In this document: in pieces, positions 27,727 through 36,874 of the stretch
Position numbering within the stretch: the first letter of the stretch is position 1
Layout of the letters: each line of letters begins with the position of its first letter
From: an uncultured Muribaculaceae bacterium
Lineage (GTDB): Bacteria > Bacteroidota > Bacteroidia > Bacteroidales > Muribaculaceae
Length of the DNA stretch: 64,000 nucleotides
Assembly: GCA_910578395.1 (NCBI GenBank)
Contig: CAJTPZ010000010.1
Span: 1-64,000 of the forward strand
Reading direction: 5' to 3'
Notes under the pieces: generated by a model
What the model was told of the DNA's origin: nothing
The model's database searches: none
The model's input: only the letters and a program-made list of their open reading frames with translations
Position numbers and translations under genes: made by a program

Positions 27727-29610
27727 TTATGCAAGGCGTCTTTCTATCTCTTCAAAAGGAATTGATAGGATTATTTTCTTCCCATCAGGAGTATACTGAG
27801 GATCACAAAGTGCAAAAAGCGATGACAGCAGATGCTCGGTTTCTTCTACCGAAAGTATCTGCCCGTAACGTATAGCCGCACAACGAGCCAATGATATTGC
27901 AAGAATCCGGGTCAGCCTATCAGCCGTTACTTCATCACCACCATTGGTCCCTTCTATTACCTGCTGGATCATGTCTAACAAAGCTTCACTGCCATCTGTC
28001 CCTTTCAATACCGAAGGAACCCCGTCAATATCCCAATGGCCGCCTTCACCTGATTTCAGCCTGAAACCAAGAGTCTCGACACTATCTATTATACTGTCAA
28101 GAATTATTGATTGTGATGCATCAAGTTGAACAGAGGCCGGAAACATCAGCGTCTGAGTAGGGAAACCGCCATCAGGAATCTGATTCACATAACCCTCATA
28201 CAACACTTTAAGGTGAGCCCTATGCTGATCTACGATTGTCAGACCTTCACGTGTATAAGAAATAACATACCTGCCTCCAGCCTGTAAATTAGCCATTGAC
28301 GCCATAGCCGATTTATCAGACAATCCTTCAATCTTCAGCTGATCGGAACTTCCCCATTCTGGAATCATCTGATCAAACTCACTGATTTCCGATGGAATCG
28401 CCGAAGGTGTATAAAGAGTCTCCCAGCCTTTTGTATCACGTGTGGCCGAATCTTTCGTCCAGTCAAAACTGCGATAATTCCCGGCACTCTGCGACATTTC
28501 ATTGAACGGATTATAGGAAGACGCTCCACCTCCGGCCGAAGGCATACTTACCTTTTTACCCACACCCATTGCAGGAATCTCCGGACTGTCGGCAAGATTA
28601 AACTCTATAGCCGGGCCTATATTGAAACGTCCTAATGTTTCCTTAACTGCAGCAATAAGTATCTGCCATATCTGTTGTTCGTTCTCAAACTTTATTTCGT
28701 TTTTTGTAGGATGTATATTGACATCAATTGCCGCAGGATCAACTTCGAACGAAAGAAAGTAATTGGGCTGTACCTCTGTAGAAATCAATGGTTCGTAGCA
28801 TGTCATCACTGCTTTGTGAAAGTAAGGATGGCGCATGTTGCGTCCATTGACAAAGAAATACTGCAACGCATTGCGGCGACGGGCATTGGACGGATGCCCC
28901 ACAAAACCTTTAATTTTTACAATACTTGTCGACGTCTCCACCGGTATAAGTTGGTTTTCAACCTGTCGGCCAAAAAGATCTCCTATACGCTGTTTCAAAG
29001 GCACCTTGCCAAGACGATGAATCAATGTATCATTATGAGTGAGCGACAGCTCCACATCTGGGTTAACCAATGCAAGACGTTCGAACTCATGTACTATATT
29101 GCTAAGTTCAACTGAATCTTTTTTAAGGAACTTGCGACGGGCCGGAACATTGAAAAAAAGATTTTTTATCATCATGTTTGTTCCAGGCCGACATACATCC
29201 GGCATCTGCGACTCAACATGTGATCCGGCAATGACAAGACGTGTGCCCAGACTTTCACCGTGAAGCATTGTGCGAACATCGAGTTGGGCTACAGCAGCGA
29301 TCGAGGCCAAAGCCTCGCCTCGAAATCCCATTGTATGAAGCGCGAAAAGATCAGATGCTTCTTTGATTTTCGATGTACTGTGCCTCTCAAAAGCCAAGCG
29401 CGCATCAGTAGCCGACATACCGGTTCCATTGTCAATGACCTGAATCAACGTGCGTCCGGCATCTTTAAGAACAATATCGATAGTCGTGGCACCTGCATCA
29501 ACAGCGTTTTCTACCAATTCCTTTACGACTGAGGCAGGACGCTGGATAACCTCCCCGGCAGCAATCTGGTTTGCCACAGAATCGGGAAGGAGTCTGATAA
29601 TGTCACTCAT
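27727..29610 (-). CDS. mutL: DNA mismatch repair protein MutL
   Basis: A 627-residue mismatch repair ATPase. The GHKL domain is complete: ELVENAVDAGA (catalytic Glu and Asn), IDNGTGM and TMGFRGEALASI, within residues 1-330, followed by a flexible linker and the C-terminal dimerisation domain from about 430. The C-terminal motif reads VDQHRAHLKVLYE instead of the metal-binding DQHA-x2-E-x4-E, and the end reads PQYTPDGKKI instead of CPHGRP, so the endonuclease motifs of most MutH-less bacteria look lost. A -7-like TACATTTG lies about 60 bases upstream. Confidence 0.96.
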   Translation of the reverse strand: MSDIIRLLPDSVANQIAAGEVIQRPASVVKELVENAVDAGATTIDIVLKDAGRTLIQVIDNGTGMSATDARLAFERHSTSKIKEASDLFALHTMGFRGEALASIAAVAQLDVRTMLHGESLGTRLVIAGSHVESQMPDVCRPGTNMMIKNLFFNVPARRKFLKKDSVELSNIVHEFERLALVNPDVELSLTHNDTLIHRLGKVPLKQRIGDLFGRQVENQLIPVETSTSIVKIKGFVGHPSNARRRNALQYFFVNGRNMRHPYFHKAVMTCYEPLISTEVQPNYFLSFEVDPAAIDVNIHPTKNEIKFENEQQIWQILIAAVKETLGRFNIGPAIEFNLADSPEIPAMGVGKKVSMPSAGGGASSYNPFNEMSQSAGNYRSFDWTKDSATRDTKGWETLYTPSAIPSEISEFDQMIPEWGSSDQLKIEGLSDKSAMASMANLQAGGRYVISYTREGLTIVDQHRAHLKVLYEGYVNQIPDGGFPTQTLMFPASVQLDASQSIILDSIIDSVETLGFRLKSGEGGHWDIDGVPSVLKGTDGSEALLDMIQQVIEGTNGGDEVTADRLTRILAISLARCAAIRYGQILSVEETEHLLSSLFALCDPQYTPDGKKIILSIPFEEIERRLA

Positions 29611-29665
29611 GTTGTTTTGTTGAGATCAGTTGATGAGAGAATAAAAATGTCTGTCTCTTCAGATG

Positions 29666-29673
29666 CAAATGTA
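29666..29673 (-). promoter_or_regulatory. probable mutL -7 element
   Basis: TACATTTG on the minus strand matches TAnnTTTG and is 56 bases before the mutL ATG. The -33 position has no clear TTG. Confidence 0.45.
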
Positions 29674-29736
29674 CACTCTTTCTGGAAGACAGCATATGGT
29701 AAAATCAGAGGATATATTTACATATTTACCATTTTA

Positions 29737-30498
29737 TCAACACCATTGACGGTTTGCCTCAACGTATGTATCAGGCTTTCCGGCATCAATCCAACGGGTT
29801 CCAGCCGGCTGCGTCCACGACATGATTTTAAGTCGGCTGCACATATCGATATAAAACGGTGTAATCGAAAACACCTGTCCCACACACCCGGCATAATCAC
29901 GTAAAAAAGGAAATACCCTGAGACTTATTATATGGATTCCGCCAAATGCCAATGGAATAAGAGTTTCCGGTGATTTCGAAATATCGGAAGGGCGCATTTC
30001 TCCCGTTTTATGGTTTATCCATCCCTTCATACGTCCGGACGAGTCAAAAAGCAGTTTGCGTGATGTGGCACGATCGGAAGTCAGCAACGTCACATCGGCT
30101 TCCGATGCACAATGCGCCTCAAGCATCTGCCTCAAATCCACATCAGTAACAATATCTGCATTATATAGGATTATTGGGTCTTGATCACACACGTCATCCT
30201 CAAGAAGCCGATGCGCATAAAGCAAACCGCCTCCTGTATCGAGAAGTTGATTGCGCTCATCAGACAACACAATTTCCACTCCGAGACTTCCCGCATTTTT
30301 ACTTGCCCACTTCTCAATCATATCGGCATGTGAGTGAACGTTGACCACTATTCTGTCAACGCTTGCGAAATCACGCAAAAGATTCACCGCACGTTCGATC
30401 ATCGGCATACCCGCTACCGGGAGCAACGCCTTAGGACAATTATCAGTCAGCGGAGCAAGACGTGAACCCAGCCCGGCTGCAAAAATCATCGCTTTCAT
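29737..30498 (-). CDS. murU: MurU-like sugar-1-phosphate nucleotidyltransferase
   Basis: A 253-residue NTP transferase with the signature AAGLGSRLAPLTDNCPKAL (residues 7-25) and VAGMPMIERAV, plus the metal site Asp in LYNADIVTDVD. In Pseudomonas and other recyclers MurU converts MurNAc-1-phosphate to UDP-MurNAc after the kinase AmgK. Here the gene overlaps the end of an AmgK-like kinase by 4 bases (ATGA), which strongly supports that role over mannose- or glucose-1-phosphate transfer. Substrate not proven by sequence. Confidence 0.8.
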   Translation of the reverse strand: MKAMIFAAGLGSRLAPLTDNCPKALLPVAGMPMIERAVNLLRDFASVDRIVVNVHSHADMIEKWASKNAGSLGVEIVLSDERNQLLDTGGGLLYAHRLLEDDVCDQDPIILYNADIVTDVDLRQMLEAHCASEADVTLLTSDRATSRKLLFDSSGRMKGWINHKTGEMRPSDISKSPETLIPLAFGGIHIISLRVFPFLRDYAGCVGQVFSITPFYIDMCSRLKIMSWTQPAGTRWIDAGKPDTYVEANRQWC

Positions 30499-31946
30499 CT
30501 GGCAGGAAGTAAAGAATGAATTTCTCGCTCACGATGGCATATCTCGACCTCTACGCCAAGTTCGCCATTAAGTCTCTCCGCCATGTGCTGAGCGGCGTAA
30601 ACCGACCGATGCCTCCCCCCAGTACAACCAAAAGCCACACTTAGATCAGTAAAACCTCTACTAAGGTATTTCTGCACACTTGCCGAAACAAGAGCATAAG
30701 CATTATCAAGAAATGACTTCATTTCATCGCCGGACTCAATAAAATCAATTACCGGACGATCAAGTCCGGTAAGGAGTTTGTATTCATCAAACCTGCCAGG
30801 ATTGGTTATTGCCCGGCAATCAAAAACAAAACCGCCTCCATTACCCGAATTATCGTCAGGATAACCTACACGATATGAAAAACTTGACACCTTGACTCGC
30901 AATGTGGTACGCTCAGTATTTGGATTAGTGACCTTTTTACGCTCAATCACTTCACGCATTACTTCATTCAGATATGGCAAATGGCTGAAATCATTGTTAT
31001 CCAACAGCTCTACAAGATTGGCAAGCGCCGGTGTAATGCTTGCAATAAAATGCGGCTTTCGCTCAAAATAGCCTCTGAATCCATAAGCACCGAGCACTTG
31101 TAATGTGCGAAACAGTATAAAATCAGGCAAATGTTTACTAATTTTCTCCTTGGAAACATCTATTTTCTTTTGAAGCGTGTCAAAGTATACCGCAATCACC
31201 TTGTTTCTCACATATTCAGGGTAGCCAGCTCGCGCCTGCCAAAGAAAAGATACAATGTCATAGAGACATGGTCCACGCCGTCCCCCCTGAAAATCGATAA
31301 ACCATGGACGATCATCATGCATCATAACATTTCTCGACTGAAAATCGCGATACATAAATCCACACGGCACTTCTTCAGAAAGGATCAAAGACACAAGCGT
31401 AGAAAAATCTTCCTCAAGCCGCACCTCGTCGATTTCCGGCAATTCCGCCTTCAAAAAACAATATTTGAAATAGTTTAAATCCCACATCACACTTCTACGG
31501 TCCATAGCCGCAGAAGGATAACATTTTGAGAAATCGATATTGTCTACATCGTCAAACTGCAATCCTGCCAACTTCTCCGCGATATCCTCAAGTAGGCCGA
31601 TATCCTCAGGTCTCCAACAACCGCTTGCACGCGCCTGAGAAAGCATATCAAAAAGAGACTTATCACCCAAGTCGGTCTGCAGATATACCATACCATCCTC
31701 CGATACTGCCAAAACCTGCGGTACATTAAAGCCTTGTTGGACAAAATGTTTTGAAAGTGCTAAAAACGCATTGTTCTCCTTGGCCGACGTACCTACTGTT
31801 GCAATTACACCTTTTTCGCCATCAATACTGACGCGATAGTACCTCCGCGATGACCCGGCTACCGGAAGCTGGGTTATTGTATCACATTGACGATCAAATG
31901 TGTCAATACAGAGTTTCTTTATTGAATCAAAATCTCTAATTTCCAT
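30495..31946 (-). CDS. fusion of AmgK-like amino-sugar kinase and RapZ C-terminal domain
   Basis: A 483-residue two-part protein. Residues 1 to about 340 are an aminoglycoside-phosphotransferase fold: Brenner motif YRDFQSRN near 197-204 and the metal Asp in WFIDFQGG near 212, as in AmgK, which phosphorylates MurNAc/GlcNAc at C1. Residues from about 349 match the C-terminal half of RapZ: VKVSSFSYRVGYPDD, FVFDCRAITNPGRF, GLDRPVIDFI and FGCTGGRHRSV near 438. In E. coli that domain binds glucosamine-6-phosphate and small RNAs; the RapZ kinase-like N-terminal half is missing. It is translationally coupled to murU. Function of the fused sensor domain is unknown. Confidence 0.85.
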   Translation of the reverse strand: MEIRDFDSIKKLCIDTFDRQCDTITQLPVAGSSRRYYRVSIDGEKGVIATVGTSAKENNAFLALSKHFVQQGFNVPQVLAVSEDGMVYLQTDLGDKSLFDMLSQARASGCWRPEDIGLLEDIAEKLAGLQFDDVDNIDFSKCYPSAAMDRRSVMWDLNYFKYCFLKAELPEIDEVRLEEDFSTLVSLILSEEVPCGFMYRDFQSRNVMMHDDRPWFIDFQGGRRGPCLYDIVSFLWQARAGYPEYVRNKVIAVYFDTLQKKIDVSKEKISKHLPDFILFRTLQVLGAYGFRGYFERKPHFIASITPALANLVELLDNNDFSHLPYLNEVMREVIERKKVTNPNTERTTLRVKVSSFSYRVGYPDDNSGNGGGFVFDCRAITNPGRFDEYKLLTGLDRPVIDFIESGDEMKSFLDNAYALVSASVQKYLSRGFTDLSVAFGCTGGRHRSVYAAQHMAERLNGELGVEVEICHREREIHSLLPAR

Positions 31947-31967
31947 TACCTAATATAAATTATATAG

Positions 31968-31975
31968 CAAAAGTA
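31968..31975 (-). promoter_or_regulatory. probable promoter -7 element of the kinase-murU operon
   Basis: TACTTTTG on the minus strand matches the -7 consensus 22 bases before the start codon; no TTG at the right -33 spacing. Confidence 0.45.
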
Positions 31976-32186
31976 AATGTTTTTTCCGACTTAAAATTAA
32001 AGATTCAATTGATTCATGTGTCTTGTCTAATTTTACATAAACCGTTTACGCAAATAGTTGAATCTCACAATAATCCGGCGCTCAAAATCTATCCGGCAAA
32101 AGAATCGGAAAATATAGACAACCGACACACCGCTATCAGCCTTACAAGCTTATTAATTTAGATGAATGTACTCCGATGAAAAAGGA

Positions 32187-33383
32187 TCAGACTCCACGGT
32201 CGACCTTTTTCATATCGGGAAGCAAAGCCGCAACTATACCAAGCAAAGGTAAAAGAGTACTTACCTGAAAAACAAACTCAATGCTTGTTTTTTCGGCAAG
32301 CCATCCGAAAAAGGCTGCGCCAATACCCCCAAGGCCAAATGAAAGTCCAAAGAATAGCCCGGCAATAGTGCCTACATGAGCCGGTTTCAACTCTGTGGCA
32401 AAAACAAGAATTGCAGAAAAGGCCGATGAAATTACCAACCCGATAATAACTGCCAATATTATTGTAGCAGCCAATCCGACATAGGGAAGCATAAGAGCAA
32501 ATGGAGCAGCACCAAGTATCGAACACCATATTACATATTTTCGTCCGATTTTGTCACCAATCCAACCGCCGGCAATAATTCCTATGGCTGATGCTGTAAG
32601 GAACGCAAAAAGACATAACTGGGAGTCACGCACAGTCATTTCAAACTTATCCATAAGGAAAAACGTGAAATAACTCGTCATACTTGACATATAGAATTGT
32701 TTTGAGAATGTGAGTACAACAAGTACGATCATCGCATTACGCACCTGACAAGGTGTCAGATCAAGTACACTTACCGCCTTGCGCACATCAGAAACCATTG
32801 AAGACGCCACCACCCGTTTATACCAACGTCCTACACGTGCAACCACAAATGCACCGACAATCAAAGCAATAGCAAACCACATGGCAGAATTGATACCATT
32901 AGGCAGTATGATCAGCGCAGCAAGCAAGGGTCCTATGGCACTGCCACCATTGCCTCCTACCTGAAAAATCGACTGCGCGAGGCCCTTACGTTTACCTGCA
33001 GCCATCTGCGCTACCCTCGACGCCTCCGGATGGAAAATTGAAGAACCAATCCCGACAACCGACACCGCAACCAACATCATCCCAAAGTTTCCGGCGAAAG
33101 CAAGTAGAAAGATTCCACAAAGAGATATACACATACCTGCAGTGAGTGCATAAGGACTCGGGTGATTGTCGGCATATCTACCGACAAATGGTTGAAATAT
33201 GGACGATGTCATCTGAAATACCAGCGTAATCAATCCTATTTGAGTGAATGTCAATGCAAATTCATCCTTGATAATAGGATATATAGCAGGAATCACCGAC
33301 TGAACGGCATCATTGAGAAGATGCGCAACGCCAATAGCCAGCAATACTTTGAAGGCCGTGTCTTTTTGTGCCATATCAGACAT
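32187..33383 (-). CDS. MFS transporter, fosmidomycin-resistance (Fsr)-like
   Basis: A 398-residue major facilitator with about twelve membrane segments. The start LLAIGVAHLLNDAVQSVIPAI and the loop FVGRYADNHPSPY are typical of the Fsr family, which includes fosmidomycin efflux pumps. GIGSSIFHPEASRVAQM is a further family motif. Actual substrate unknown. It is 72 bases downstream of the DUF4954 gene in the same direction. Confidence 0.85.
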   Translation of the reverse strand: MSDMAQKDTAFKVLLAIGVAHLLNDAVQSVIPAIYPIIKDEFALTFTQIGLITLVFQMTSSIFQPFVGRYADNHPSPYALTAGMCISLCGIFLLAFAGNFGMMLVAVSVVGIGSSIFHPEASRVAQMAAGKRKGLAQSIFQVGGNGGSAIGPLLAALIILPNGINSAMWFAIALIVGAFVVARVGRWYKRVVASSMVSDVRKAVSVLDLTPCQVRNAMIVLVVLTFSKQFYMSSMTSYFTFFLMDKFEMTVRDSQLCLFAFLTASAIGIIAGGWIGDKIGRKYVIWCSILGAAPFALMLPYVGLAATIILAVIIGLVISSAFSAILVFATELKPAHVGTIAGLFFGLSFGLGGIGAAFFGWLAEKTSIEFVFQVSTLLPLLGIVAALLPDMKKVDRGV

Positions 33384-33455
33384 ACAAGCAAACTTTGAAA
33401 ACAGGCCACAAAATTATGAAATAAACCGAAGTTTACAGCCGATTTGCCGGATGTT

Positions 33456-35444
33456 TTATTTCAATCGTGAAAGCATATCATCAGCCAAGGCCGATTTTTG
33501 CTCGATATGGGCAAGCACCATCTTTACAAAAGGATCATTGTAGAACTCCCCTCGCACCTCTGCAAAATCAATGTCGGCGTCGGCATCTTTACCATCAACA
33601 CCAAACCCTACACGCGAAGAAAGAGAAAACTCCTTACGTGCATCGTCGTAAAGCTGACGGTCAAGGCTTACAACCATATCGCGCCACTGGCAGACCATAG
33701 CACGTATGTCGTCACGTGTAAGTTCAGCAAGAGTTTTTCCCCACCACTGTTGCATGTTATCAGCAACCCATGTCCACTCCATGTCATAGTAATCATCATG
33801 CAGCACACACAGTCGCCTCTCAACTTCTGAAAGCTCTGTAATGCGTCCCTCTGCAATATCATCACAAAGAGATTCTATTTCCGATCTAGGAGCAATCATG
33901 CCGCTTAGATCCACCCACGAGCCTTTTCCTGCAGGGTGCGTTGGCTCAAGAAGTCGCTGAAGCTGTCTGTCACTTGTAATCACCTCATTTCGCAAACGAT
34001 GTATCACAGAATTACCCATAAACTTGGTTATCGCCATGCGATAGAAATCACGCCCTCTGCGTAGTGCTCGAGCCTCAATTGTCATGGTCTGATAAGTAAA
34101 GCGATCAGCTGTACGCCCCGATGTGCGCTCAAGATCATCAAGCAGCCGTATACCTCGCATCATACGGCCTATCGTATATGGACTGAGCAGATTGAAATTA
34201 ATGCTATCGAGTCGGGTCTTATCCTTGCGCCGGTCACGTTTAGGCCATTTCTGCGCATCACGCACCGTACCGACGCTACGTAGATTCACACCAGGCACAA
34301 GATAAGACGTACCATTATTCTCTATAAGATATGAAAACGGAAGACGTGAAGTGTCGGGATGGGTCACATGACGCCCCATTACAAGAGAGAATGGCCCGAT
34401 TCTTGCCGGCCAAAGAATATAGGAATCTGATGTTGTTTTTGAACCTCGCTCGACAACGCCCTGATGAATCGGTCCGAGCTTATACATGTGGTTACTCTGA
34501 TTGGAGCCGGAGCCGGCATTGAGAAACGAGAACATCCCTGCAATCAGAAGACTCGACTTGTGCATTGTGACAGTATAAGGACCTCCGAATATTGCAGCCG
34601 CCTCTCCGTTTTCACACGCACAGTTGGCAAAGAACAACGAATCGTGAGCTGAAAATAGATGAGAAAGACTGCTTGCCTGTCCAACAAAACAATGATGAAC
34701 CACCGCTCCATCCTCAACCCGTGCTCCACTCGCAAAAACAAAACCATCGGCAATAACTCCACGACCTATTTTCACAGGATCCATCACACTGCCGGCGATA
34801 TAGCCGTTGTCAAGCCGAGAAGCCCCTTCAATGCTGGCCGACTCCCCTATTATCACATTTGTAATAATTCCGGAATTAACCACTAATGCCCCGCAACCGA
34901 TAAATCCACGCCGTCCCCTAAATGCAGAGGCATGATCCAGAATCATTTTGCGCAACTTCTCGATCATAACAGGACGATGACGATACATAGCGATCAGATA
35001 AGCCGACTGAGCGGACAAACGCTCATATATCGGAACCTCGCGACCACCTGTCTCGTTAAGGACTGAGACTTCAGTACCAATGCCGAAAGTAGAATCGAGT
35101 GTAGCCGAGATACAATCGACATTATCAATAAAAACATTGTCGGATATATCGTAGTTTGAAATGTAATTGGCTATATTATTGATATATACACCATCACCAA
35201 CCGTCACATTGTGAAGCGTCGCATGGCTTATACCGGAGTATCGCCGTATACCGCCAGGAAGAGTAAATGTTCCCGCCAACACACCGAGTCTTACGTTTCC
35301 GGAAAACTCTACATTGTTTATTGTTCTGCAATCGAAAGCCTCAGCAACTTCCACAAGTGTCCAATCGTCAGAAGAGCATCCACGTTCTATGAGCTGCATT
35401 ATTTCAGGACCGGTAAGCCGACGATAGGATTTTATATTGGTCAT
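33456..35444 (-). CDS. DUF4954 family protein with left-handed beta-helix
   Basis: A 662-residue cytoplasmic protein with no signal peptide. Residues about 40-320 contain hexapeptide-type repeats of a left-handed beta-helix (NVTVGDGVYINNIANYI, SDNVFIDNVD, IIGCGALVV-like steps, VIGESASIEGASRL), as in acyl- and nucleotidyltransferases. The C-terminal 250 residues are helical. The family DUF4954 is restricted mainly to Bacteroidota and has no assigned reaction that I know. It follows the GH43 lipoprotein gene by 27 bases, so both are probably on one transcript. Confidence 0.85.
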   Translation of the reverse strand: MTNIKSYRRLTGPEIMQLIERGCSSDDWTLVEVAEAFDCRTINNVEFSGNVRLGVLAGTFTLPGGIRRYSGISHATLHNVTVGDGVYINNIANYISNYDISDNVFIDNVDCISATLDSTFGIGTEVSVLNETGGREVPIYERLSAQSAYLIAMYRHRPVMIEKLRKMILDHASAFRGRRGFIGCGALVVNSGIITNVIIGESASIEGASRLDNGYIAGSVMDPVKIGRGVIADGFVFASGARVEDGAVVHHCFVGQASSLSHLFSAHDSLFFANCACENGEAAAIFGGPYTVTMHKSSLLIAGMFSFLNAGSGSNQSNHMYKLGPIHQGVVERGSKTTSDSYILWPARIGPFSLVMGRHVTHPDTSRLPFSYLIENNGTSYLVPGVNLRSVGTVRDAQKWPKRDRRKDKTRLDSINFNLLSPYTIGRMMRGIRLLDDLERTSGRTADRFTYQTMTIEARALRRGRDFYRMAITKFMGNSVIHRLRNEVITSDRQLQRLLEPTHPAGKGSWVDLSGMIAPRSEIESLCDDIAEGRITELSEVERRLCVLHDDYYDMEWTWVADNMQQWWGKTLAELTRDDIRAMVCQWRDMVVSLDRQLYDDARKEFSLSSRVGFGVDGKDADADIDFAEVRGEFYNDPFVKMVLAHIEQKSALADDMLSRLK

Positions 35445-35471
35445 AGAATGATTGTCGGAAAATTTATTGAA

Positions 35472-36473
35472 TCAAATACCAGAAGGATTAATGATAGTAG
35501 CCGAGTCGACTGTGATTTTCACAGGCAATGACGAATCTTCTGGTTTTTCGATATTCATGGACACAATGCGTGTACGGCGAGGATTGGGAACAGTATCACT
35601 ATTATGAACATGATAAACGTAACGAAGGTTTCCATCATTGTCGGCAAACACATCACCATGACCTGACCCTCTCTCTCCCACTATGTTGCGGTGAATAATA
35701 GGATTTTCCGGATTTTTAGTCCACGGTCCAAGCGGTGAGGTAGCTGTTGCATAACCAACTGCATAATCTGGACTCATATAGTGATTGGCCGAATAGAACA
35801 GGTAATATTTATCTCCAAGACGAACTACCGTCGGGCCCTCCATAATCGGATCGCTCTCGTAGGCAAGTGTATGCTCCCAAGGTTGATCGTTACGGAATAC
35901 AGGATGCAGCGTGCCTTCGACAAAATGCCCTGAATTGAAATCGAACTCGCCAACCCACAAGAAGTTCCCATGATCAAAACGGACGTGGTAAAGATAGTGG
36001 CGACCGTCGGTATCGGTGAATAGAAACGGATCGATGTTTTTCTCTGAGTCATCGATAGCTGTTCCGTCCCAGATATATGTACCGTTGATCGAATCGGCCT
36101 TAGCAAGCGCGATCTGCTCGTTGGCAGTATAGAACATATAGACACACGAGTCTGTCGGAACAAACTGCGGTGCCCAGAAGCCTTTTGTGCCGAACACTTT
36201 TTCTCCCGGAGTCAGATTGGGTATGGTATCAGCCGAAGCTGGAGACCAGTTTTGCAGATCGGTAGAACTCAATACAGTGAATCCGGGGGGATTAGATTCT
36301 TGTGTGCCGGCAAGATAATATCGGCCGTCGAGATTAATTATTGTCGGATCAGCGAAAAAGACGTCATCATCGGCAGAAGTCAGTGTCTCTGCCCGATTGC
36401 TGCCACATGCCGAAAATATTGCCACACAAACAGCAGCACACGAAAACTGTAGAAATCTGAACATATTTATCAT
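35472..36473 (-). CDS. GH43 family glycoside hydrolase lipoprotein
   Basis: A 333-residue five-bladed beta-propeller enzyme anchored by a lipoprotein signal with Cys23 (lipobox FSAC). The catalytic base is the Asp in FFADPTIIN, FWAPQFV and IDPFLFTDTDGRHY mark further blades, and the acid is the Glu in MEGPTVVRLGDKYY. It differs clearly from the other GH43 at 13.7 kb, including the lipid anchor. Substrate likely an arabinose- or xylose-containing glycan. A Met at position 4 may be the real start, since the predicted transcript starts only some 8 bases before the first ATG. Confidence 0.85.
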   Translation of the reverse strand: MINMFRFLQFSCAAVCVAIFSACGSNRAETLTSADDDVFFADPTIINLDGRYYLAGTQESNPPGFTVLSSTDLQNWSPASADTIPNLTPGEKVFGTKGFWAPQFVPTDSCVYMFYTANEQIALAKADSINGTYIWDGTAIDDSEKNIDPFLFTDTDGRHYLYHVRFDHGNFLWVGEFDFNSGHFVEGTLHPVFRNDQPWEHTLAYESDPIMEGPTVVRLGDKYYLFYSANHYMSPDYAVGYATATSPLGPWTKNPENPIIHRNIVGERGSGHGDVFADNDGNLRYVYHVHNSDTVPNPRRTRIVSMNIEKPEDSSLPVKITVDSATIINPSGI

Positions 36474-36487
36474 TTATAAGTTTTTAT

Positions 36488-36519
36488 CAAAAGTACACCT
36501 TTCCAGAGATATTTAACAA
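36488..36519 (-). promoter_or_regulatory. promoter of the GH43-DUF4954 operon
   Basis: On the minus strand -33 TTG (36517-36519), 21-base spacer, -7 TACTTTTG (36488-36495), predicted start near 36481, so the leader is very short. Confidence 0.6.
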
Positions 36520-36874
36520 TTAAATTATACAACCACACACTCAACGACACTATTTAACACTTTTGACAGCCATACAAAATGATTTACTATTATTGTGGAA
36601 TCATAAAAAAGAGAGCCTGTGAGTGAGTGCTGAAGAAGCATAACGAATTCAAGCTACTGCCGGAAAAACGACAGACTATCCGCCATCAGAATGCACCTCT
36701 GAAGCAGAAAGTCGTTATAGTGCCTGCAAAAATAAGCAAGCACAGGAATGGTGTTAATAGTGCTATACGCTATGGGCGATGCAAAGAGAAACCTATAGAG
36801 CCGGATCCATCACAACAAGATCACATGTACTGTGACACTCTTGGATATGAGCAACTCTAACTATACAATTAAGT
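36520..36874 (+). other. gene-poor stretch with a possible decayed transposase fragment
   Basis: About 355 bases between the GH43 promoter and the next gene. On the plus strand an ATG at 36579 opens a frame that stops after 15 codons, and the same frame then runs 77 more codons from a GTG at 36627 to 36860. The second part, rich in Lys, Arg and His, contains VVIVPAKISKHRNGVNSAIR followed by YGRCKE. That spacing recalls the zinc-binding part of IS66-type transposases, but the match is weak and no terminal repeats are visible. I do not claim a functional gene. Confidence 0.25.
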
